Shown: positions 7,728-11,553 of the stretch, one piece after another | Layout of the letters: the number at the start of each line of letters is the position of its first letter | Position numbering within the stretch: position 1 is the first letter of the stretch | Origin: Cyanobacteria bacterium M_surface_7_m2_040 | GTDB taxonomy: Bacteria; Cyanobacteriota; Cyanobacteriia; PCC-6307; Cyanobiaceae | DNA: 11,553 nt | Assembly: GCA_016882555.1 (NCBI GenBank) | Contig: VGPQ01000016.1 | Location: 1 to 11,553 of the forward strand | Direction of reading: 5' to 3' | Notes under the pieces: generated by a model | Told to the model about the DNA's origin: nothing | Databases searched by the model: none | Seen by the model: only the letters and a program-made list of their open reading frames with translations | Made by a program: the position numbers and the translations under genes

Positions 7728-8672
7728 TCAGGCGTCATGGGGAAGGTTGTTGGAACCAGGCACATTCACCTGAGGGGGCGGGGCCGGCGGCACCGTCGCC
7801 CAGCCGGGATTGGTTTTTTGGGCACGCTTGCTGTACTCCTCCACCGCGTCGCTGATGCCGCTCTGGAGAGGCAGAGCAGCTGCCTGTTTCAACCAGGCGG
7901 CGTGGGTCTCGCCGCTCTCGACCACCACGTCAACCTGATTGGCGGCAAACCAGGTGCCACTGAACTGGGAATCCCTGAGGCGGTAGCGACCCTCCCGGGT
8001 TGGGGTGAGGTTGAAGTTGATGGCCCGGCCGGGCACAACGTCTTGCTTGAGGCGAAAGGCGGGGACGAAGAAGCCGTGCAGCACGTCCTCAGACACGAGA
8101 CGAAAGCGCACCGGCTGATCCACCTGCAGGTGCAATTCGGTGGACGACACCCCCTGGTCGGGGTAGCGGAACTCCCAGGACCATTGACGCGCGATCACTT
8201 CAACGTTTTCGGCCGGCAGCCGATCGCCCGGATAACCACCGACCTCCTCCACTGGGTTGTCTTGATGGATGTGCTCCATCGGCCCCAGCACCCCCAGGCT
8301 GGTGTTCACCCGGATGGCGTAGACGGCGATGGCCATCACCAGCACAAACGGAATGGCCGTCCAGATCACCTCCAGCTTGGTGTTGCCCTCGATCGGTTCG
8401 GCATCGGTCTCGTCGTATTTCTCAGCCCGGTGCATCAGCAGCACCCAGGCCATCACCGACACCACCCCACCAAAGACAAACGTGCCGATGGCGGTCTCAA
8501 AGCTGAACAGCCCATCCACCAACGGTGCTGCAGTCGAGGCCTGCACCGGCAGCCAGTGATAGGCCTGCTGGCCCATCCACCAGCTCAGGGCAATCAGCAG
8601 CAGCACAAGAACGGCCAGGCCGAGCATTGAAACCGGCGTGAAACGCGGTTTCTGCGGAGATGCGCTGGTCAT
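7728..8672 (-). CDS. ctaC: Oxidase subunit II lacking the CuA site (quinol-oxidase / ARTO type)
   Basis: This is subunit II of the terminal oxidase, normally the entry point for electrons. The 314-residue protein has hydrophobic segments at about 16-33, 58-80 and 101-120, then an outward-facing cupredoxin domain with the conserved aromatic stretch RQWSWEFRYP (162-171) and DVLHGFFVPAFRLKQDVVPG (196-215). In CuA-containing enzymes the later loop is CxExCxxxHxxM. Here it is DSQFSGTWFAAN (234-245), so Cys, Glu, Cys, His and Met are all replaced and only the first ligand, His199, remains. The protein contains no cysteine at all and no CXXCH, so there is no fused cytochrome c. This fits the cyanobacterial ARTO form thought to use quinol. 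The C-terminus (about 288-314) is a Pro-rich tail. The ATG overlaps the upstream DUF2231 stop as ATGA and has AAGGAGG 7 nt upstream, which fixes the start. ctaD follows after 9 bp. Confidence 0.96.
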   Translation of the reverse strand: MTSASPQKPRFTPVSMLGLAVLVLLLIALSWWMGQQAYHWLPVQASTAAPLVDGLFSFETAIGTFVFGGVVSVMAWVLLMHRAEKYDETDAEPIEGNTKLEVIWTAIPFVLVMAIAVYAIRVNTSLGVLGPMEHIHQDNPVEEVGGYPGDRLPAENVEVIARQWSWEFRYPDQGVSSTELHLQVDQPVRFRLVSEDVLHGFFVPAFRLKQDVVPGRAINFNLTPTREGRYRLRDSQFSGTWFAANQVDVVVESGETHAAWLKQAAALPLQSGISDAVEEYSKRAQKTNPGWATVPPAPPPQVNVPGSNNLPHDA

Positions 8673-9331
8673 GGCAGGGCCTCCTTGAGATTGGCGCCGG
8701 CAGCGAGCAGTTGATCGGCCGTCACATGCACACCGAATTCACCAGCCAGTTCAGCGCCGAGGGTGCCATGCAGGCCGATCACCAGAAACAGGCCCAGGCC
8801 CACCAGCAGATAGAGCCACTGCACCTGACGGCCCATGTCGCGGCGCCAGACAAAGCGCTGGTAGCCGCGCCACACGGTCATGGCGATGATCACCAAAAGG
8901 ATGGCGACCCCGCCGACGCCGTGCCAGAGCATCGTCTGCATGCTCTGCAGGCCGATGGTGCTGGTCACACCGGGGATCGGCTGGGCCAGCAGCATTTCGA
9001 AGAAGCCGGCGGCCACGGTGAAAAACGTCGCCACGGCGCAGGCCAGCAGGTTGTACCAACCCACATCGTGAAACCCGGCCCGGGTGATCGGCAGGGCCAG
9101 AAAGCGGAACACCCGCTTTTCAATGGGGTAGAGGGCCCCGGCAATGTCAAAGGCGATCGCGATCACAAACAGGCCGATCGTCAGGTGCACCAGATTCGGG
9201 TGAATCGGCAGGCTGTAGGGCAGGCCATTGGGCCCCAGATTGCCCGCCAACTGTTCGATCGCTGGGGGATCCGCCACAAACGATGCCTGTGAAGCCGCCA
9301 GCATCAGCGTTGTCATCGCGGCCATTCCCAT
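8669..9331 (-). CDS. DUF2231 four-helix membrane protein, second of pair
   Basis: This is a membrane protein of the DUF2231 family, whose biochemical role is not established. It has 220 residues, a short N-terminal segment (perhaps a weak membrane anchor at about 6-18), and four hydrophobic helices at about 47-68, 92-115, 135-154 and 171-191. Notable histidines are in HPNLVH (44-49) at the start of helix 1, LWHGVGG (His137) in helix 3 and GLHG (His188) in helix 4. The same pattern occurs in the neighbouring gene, so axial ligation of a cofactor such as heme is possible but unproven. The stop overlaps the ctaC ATG by 4 bp, and the start lies 3 bp after the previous DUF2231 stop, so it is almost certainly co-expressed with the oxidase and may be a subunit or assembly factor. 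The start at 9331 is uncertain: ATGs at codons 3 and 6 are alternatives and no strong Shine-Dalgarno decides between them. Confidence 0.88.
   Translation of the reverse strand: MGMAAMTTLMLAASQASFVADPPAIEQLAGNLGPNGLPYSLPIHPNLVHLTIGLFVIAIAFDIAGALYPIEKRVFRFLALPITRAGFHDVGWYNLLACAVATFFTVAAGFFEMLLAQPIPGVTSTIGLQSMQTMLWHGVGGVAILLVIIAMTVWRGYQRFVWRRDMGRQVQWLYLLVGLGLFLVIGLHGTLGAELAGEFGVHVTADQLLAAGANLKEALP
8680..8686 (-). promoter_or_regulatory. Strong ribosome binding site of ctaC
   Basis: On the minus strand this reads AAGGAGG, near-perfect anti-16S complementarity, with a 7-nt spacer to the ATG at 8672. It lies inside the end of the upstream DUF2231 gene. It fixes the ctaC start and implies efficient independent initiation despite the ATGA overlap. 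Confidence 0.8.
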
Positions 9332-9334
9332 TGC

Positions 9335-9832
9335 TCAGACCAGTCCGGCACGGGTGGCCTCGACGACCGGCACCGTGTGCAGGCCATAAACCCAGATCAG
9401 CTGGTTGCCCAGGGTCACCTGCACCACGATCAACGCCGACAGCAGCGCTCCGGCACCGAGAAAGCCCAGTGGCAGCTGCTGCGGATCGCGGCTGCGGATC
9501 ACATAGCGCCAACCCGACAGCAGCGACAACACCCCGGCCAGCGACCAGCCGATGGTGCTGTGCAGGTTGAGGATCTCGCTGGAGGCCCCGTAGGGATCGG
9601 CCAGACCAGCCTCAACCTGGCCGAAGATGATCGCCACAAAGATGGCTGCGGTGGCAAACAGCAGATTCCAGAAGCTCACCTCGAAGAGCTGCACCTTGCG
9701 GAACACCACACCAATCAGATCGAACACGAAGCTGATCAACCCCATGGCGATCACGAAATGGACCACGATTGGATGAATCGTGTCCATCCATGGCAGGTTG
9801 TGGTCATTGAGCGGCGGTAGCAGCTCGAACAT
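9335..9832 (-). CDS. DUF2231 four-helix membrane protein, first gene of oxidase operon
   Basis: This is a small integral membrane protein of the DUF2231 family (165 residues from the ATG at 9832), of unestablished function. Four hydrophobic segments are visible at about 22-44, 54-71, 91-109 and 122-142. HPIVVH (20-25), NLHSTIGW (His91) and YGLHTVPV (His152) match the His positions of the next gene, indicating an old tandem duplication with strong divergence. It heads the minus-strand series leading into ctaC, ctaD and ctaE. A GTG codon directly before the ATG (9835) could extend it by one residue. AGGGG lies only 2 nt before the ATG, so the Shine-Dalgarno spacing is poor and the exact start is not settled. 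The promoter must lie in the 276-bp gap to the divergent HdeD-like gene or within it, but I cannot point to a convincing -10/-35 pair. Confidence 0.87.
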   Translation of the reverse strand: MFELLPPLNDHNLPWMDTIHPIVVHFVIAMGLISFVFDLIGVVFRKVQLFEVSFWNLLFATAAIFVAIIFGQVEAGLADPYGASSEILNLHSTIGWSLAGVLSLLSGWRYVIRSRDPQQLPLGFLGAGALLSALIVVQVTLGNQLIWVYGLHTVPVVEATRAGLV

Positions 9833-9919
9833 CACCCCTGGAATCAGGCCAGCTCAACTACCATGCAAGGGTTCCGCACAGGCGCACGACTCTGTGATGG
9901 TTCGCCATAGAAGCGGTCA

Positions 9920-9937
9920 GCGTGTGCTCACACACGC
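9920..9937. repeat. Perfect 7-bp inverted repeat, 4-nt loop
   Basis: The sequence is GCGTGTG-CTCA-CACACGC, seven perfect base pairs around CTCA. It lies about 90 bp upstream of the first DUF2231 gene's ATG, in the divergent promoter region. It could be an operator half-site pair or a short RNA hairpin. No T-run follows, so it is not a typical terminator. The half-sites do not have the spacing of the CRP consensus TGTGA-N6-TCACA. Confidence 0.6.
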
Positions 9938-9985
9938 CAGCGGGGATGGCTATGGATGATCGCGCTGAATCCCACTCGGCTCATC

Positions 9986-10021
9986 GCGACGGATTAAGCG
10001 ACGGATGGCGCGACGGATGAG
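9986..10021. repeat. Three tandem 12-bp direct repeats (core GCGACGGAT)
   Basis: Exact copies of GCGACGGAT start at 9986, 9998 and 10010, a strict 12-bp period, with variable 3-bp spacers TAA, GGC and GAG. The array is flanked by an 8-bp inverted repeat, GGCTCATC (9978-9985) and GATGAGCC (10016-10023), the right arm overlapping the third copy. It lies about 90-125 bp before the HdeD-like GTG and about 150-190 bp from the divergent operon start. A regulator binding array or a simple slippage-derived repeat are both possible. Confidence 0.75.
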
Positions 10022-10108
10022 CCAAGTGGCCGCCTGGAAGGATGCCTGCAACCAGTGGGCGCCCCGCATGGCCTCTATGGTGGCCCTCAGCTTCTGAACG
10101 TTGCTCAC

Positions 10109-10624
10109 GTGTCGGTTCCAGCTTCACCCACCCTGCGCTGGGTCACAGCGGCGCTGCTGTTTGCGGCCGCCGGCCTGTCAATTGTGGTTCCGTTTGTGTC
10201 GGCCACCCTGCTCACCATCGCCATCGGTGCGGTGGCGGTGATCGCCGGCGTGAGCCAGGTGCTGCGGCTCACAGGCGAAGCCGATCTCAAGGGCAAGATC
10301 TTCCGGCTGCTGTCGGGTCTGCTCTATTTCGGTGGCGGCATCTGGGTGCTCGCCTTCCCGGTTGAAAGCGAGGTCAGCCTGACCCTGTTCGTGGGTTTTC
10401 TGCTGGCCTTTGAAGGCGTCATGGAACTGGCCGCCGCGGCCACCGGCGCCGGTCCTGCCCGCGGCCTGGTGCTGATCGATGGAATCGTCACCGCAATCCT
10501 CGGCGGCATGTTGATTGCTGAGTGGCCCACCGACAGCATCTGGGCCATCGGCATGCTGTTCGGCATCGGCCTGGCCTTCTCAGCCGTCAACCTGATCACC
10601 GCTCCCAGCCAGCCAGCGGCCTGA
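10109..10624 (+). CDS. HdeD-family (DUF308) membrane protein
   Basis: This is a small membrane protein of the HdeD/DUF308 family. In Escherichia coli HdeD is linked to acid resistance, but in cyanobacteria the role is unknown. The 171-residue product has six hydrophobic helices at about 11-29, 33-52, 67-84, 89-109, 121-137 and 142-162, arranged as three similar hairpins. Each hairpin's second helix carries a G-x-x-x-(V/A)-x-x-G/E pattern (GAVAVIAGVSQVL, GFLLAFEGVMEL, GMLFGIGLAFSAVNLI). The start is uncertain. A GTG at 10109 places the first helix at the usual distance from the N-terminus. An in-frame GTG at 10055 would add 18 residues without membrane character. Neither has a convincing Shine-Dalgarno. 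It is divergent from the oxidase operon across a repeat-bearing intergenic region and convergent with the oxoprolinase gene, 5 bp away. Confidence 0.86.
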   Translation: MSVPASPTLRWVTAALLFAAAGLSIVVPFVSATLLTIAIGAVAVIAGVSQVLRLTGEADLKGKIFRLLSGLLYFGGGIWVLAFPVESEVSLTLFVGFLLAFEGVMELAAAATGAGPARGLVLIDGIVTAILGGMLIAEWPTDSIWAIGMLFGIGLAFSAVNLITAPSQPAA

Positions 10625-10629
10625 GCGGA

Positions 10630-11553
10630 TCAACCCGGCCGGCCGTAGCCACCGCCTCCCGGGGTTTCGATGCGCAGGCCGTCACCGGCCTGCAGCTGCC
10701 GTTCGCAACACCCTGGCAGCTGCTGTGTGCTGCCATCGCGGCCAACCAGCGTGTTCTGCCCGCAGTGGCCCGGTTCGCCACCGGCCAGGCCGGCAGGGGC
10801 AATCAGCCGTGATCCGGAAATGAGCGAGAGACGCACCGGCTCCAGAAAGCGAAGCTGACGCACCACCCCATCGCCGCCGGACCAGGTGCCACGGCCGCCG
10901 GATCCCTGGCGGATGGCCATGCGCTCGACCCGCACCGGCAAGCGATCTTCAAGCACCTCAGGGTCGGTGAGGCGCGAATTGGTCATGTGGCTCTGAAACG
11001 CCGATCCGCCGGCAAACCCCGGGCCGGCGCCGCAGCCACCGCCGATGGTTTCGTAGTACTGGCAAGCGGCATTGCCAAAGCTGAGGTTGTTCATGGTGCC
11101 CTGGCTGGCAGCCTGAGCACCCAGCGCCAGCAGCAGGGCGTTGGCCGTGGCCTGGGAAATCTCGACGTTGCCGGCCACCACCGCAGCCGGTGGCAACGGA
11201 TTGAGCAAAGACCCGGGGGGCACGATCAGCTCGATCGGCTCAAAACAACCGGCATTCAACGGGATCGGCTCGGCCACCAGCACGCGCAGCACATAGAGCA
11301 CCACAGCCCTGGTCACGGCCAGGGGCGCATTGAGGTTGCCGGCATGCTGCGGCGAGCTGCCGCTGAAATCGAGCCGCAACCGCTGGCGCTGGTGATCAAC
11401 CGTGGCGCTGACGCAGATCTGGGCCCCGTGATCCAGCTGCACGGTCGCCTGTCCATCGTGCAGGCGATCGATCAGCCGGCGCACCGCCGCCGCTGCATTG
11501 ATCTGCACATGGTTCATGTAGGTCAGCACCTCAGGGGTGCCATGGCGCCCGAT
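10630..11553 (-). CDS. 5-oxoprolinase / hydantoinase B C-terminal part (partial, N-terminus beyond right edge)
   Basis: These are the last 307 residues of a HyuB-type protein. The family includes ATP-dependent 5-oxoprolinase (5-oxo-L-proline to glutamate) and N-methylhydantoinase B subunits. The reading frame is open through the right edge with no need for a start there. Diagnostic blocks are PPGSLLNP followed by [11 protein letters not shown] (about 11213-11150), a Gly-rich [20 protein letters not shown] (about 11044-10985), [20 protein letters not shown] (about 10984-10925), [20 protein letters not shown] (about 10912-10853), and the terminal GGGGYGRPG. In many cyanobacteria this is one approximately 1,200-residue HyuA-HyuB fusion, in which case this is roughly the last quarter. 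Whether it is a fusion or a separate hyuB cannot be seen here. The stop (TGA at 10630-10632) faces the HdeD-like gene's stop at 5 bp distance. It seems unrelated in function to the oxidase operon. Confidence 0.9.
   Translation of the reverse strand: MGRHGTPEVLTYMNHVQINAAAAVRRLIDRLHDGQATVQLDHGAQICVSATVDHQRQRLRLDFSGSSPQHAGNLNAPLAVTRAVVLYVLRVLVAEPIPLNAGCFEPIELIVPPGSLLNPLPPAAVVAGNVEISQATANALLLALGAQAASQGTMNNLSFGNAACQYYETIGGGCGAGPGFAGGSAFQSHMTNSRLTDPEVLEDRLPVRVERMAIRQGSGGRGTWSGGDGVVRQLRFLEPVRLSLISGSRLIAPAGLAGGEPGHCGQNTLVGRDGSTQQLPGCCERQLQAGDGLRIETPGGGGYGRPG

Larger units (their letters stand above)
9833..10108. other. Divergent intergenic region between oxidase operon and HdeD-like gene
   Basis: This 276-bp stretch is the only sizeable non-coding gap in the window and must hold the promoters for both directions unless they lie further inside genes. 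It contains a perfect 7-bp inverted repeat and a triple 12-bp repeat (listed separately). I see no tRNA or other RNA gene, no convincing sigma-70 type -10/-35 pair, no NtcA-type GTA-N8-TAC site, and no terminator-like hairpin followed by a T-run. A 24-codon plus-strand ORF (9946-10020) reads through the repeats but has no supporting homology. Confidence 0.7.

Noticed and set aside
7260..8630. 456-codon plus-strand open frame opposite ctaC and the start of ctaD
   Set aside because: It lies antisense to two clearly recognisable oxidase genes. Its translation is low-complexity, His/Gln/Gly-rich, with no family features, as expected from the complement of GC-rich coding sequence.
9920..9937. CRP-type binding site
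   Set aside because: The TGTG and CACA halves are only a couple of bases apart instead of the TGTGA-N6-TCACA spacing.
10042..10365. 107-codon plus-strand frame starting at ATG 10042
   Set aside because: It runs in a different frame across the HdeD-like gene. The HdeD frame has six well-spaced membrane helices, while this frame gives an Arg/Gly-rich sequence typical of a shadow.
10625..10660. GGCCGGCC palindrome at the convergent 3' ends as a bidirectional terminator
   Set aside because: It lies inside the oxoprolinase coding end, is only 8 bp without a loop, and has no T-run on either strand. Such GC palindromes are expected by chance at this base composition.
1..11553. CRISPR array, tRNA/rRNA genes, insertion sequence or prophage signals
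   Set aside because: I saw no spaced repeat series of CRISPR size, no transposase or integrase motifs, no long terminal inverted repeats and no tRNA-like cloverleaf. Coding density and base use look uniform.

Overview
This window looks like a piece of chromosome from a GC-rich picocyanobacterium of the Synechococcus/Cyanobium type. The support is a quinol-type heme-copper oxidase operon of the kind called ARTO (alternative respiratory terminal oxidase) in cyanobacteria, gene families common in that group, and two copies of the cyanobacterial HIP1 octamer GCGATCGC (1969-1976 and 9153-9160). The genus assignment is inference from gene content, not a database match.

Nearly all of positions 1-9832 is one tightly packed minus-strand gene series, probably one operon. 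In order of transcription it holds two small four-helix DUF2231 membrane proteins (9335-9832 and 8669-9331), oxidase subunit II (ctaC, 7728-8672), subunit I (ctaD, 6036-7718), subunit III (ctaE, 5440-6039), a GMC-family FAD oxidoreductase (3919-5436), an approximately 895-residue MGH1-like/GH63-type glycoside hydrolase (1220-3907), and a second, paralogous GMC oxidoreductase (1-1175) that runs off the left edge. Neighbouring genes overlap by 4 bp or lie 3-44 bp apart, and no terminator is visible between them.

The oxidase is the best-supported part. Subunit II contains no cysteine at all, and five of the six CuA positions are replaced. Subunit I keeps all heme and CuB ligands and has the YSHPAVY signature of A2-type oxidases, but has lost the His-Asp pair of the Mg/Mn site that normally sits under CuA. 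The complex therefore probably takes electrons from quinol rather than from cytochrome c. The two DUF2231 proteins share a His pattern in their membrane helices and are candidate extra subunits or assembly factors.

The downstream glycoside hydrolase and GMC enzymes suggest a speculative link: a released sugar or sugar acid is oxidised by a flavoenzyme, with electrons passing to the quinone pool and the oxidase. One GMC enzyme carries a Cys-X2-Cys-X2-Cys-X4-Cys cluster. The other lacks the usual catalytic His/Asn pair.

The intergenic stretch 9833-10108 separates this operon from a divergent plus-strand HdeD-like membrane protein gene (10109-10624). It contains a perfect 7-bp inverted repeat and three exact copies of GCGACGGAT at a 12-bp period, flanked by an 8-bp inverted repeat. 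The right end (10630-11553) is the C-terminal part of a minus-strand 5-oxoprolinase/hydantoinase-B gene that continues past the edge and converges on the HdeD gene with a 5-bp gap.
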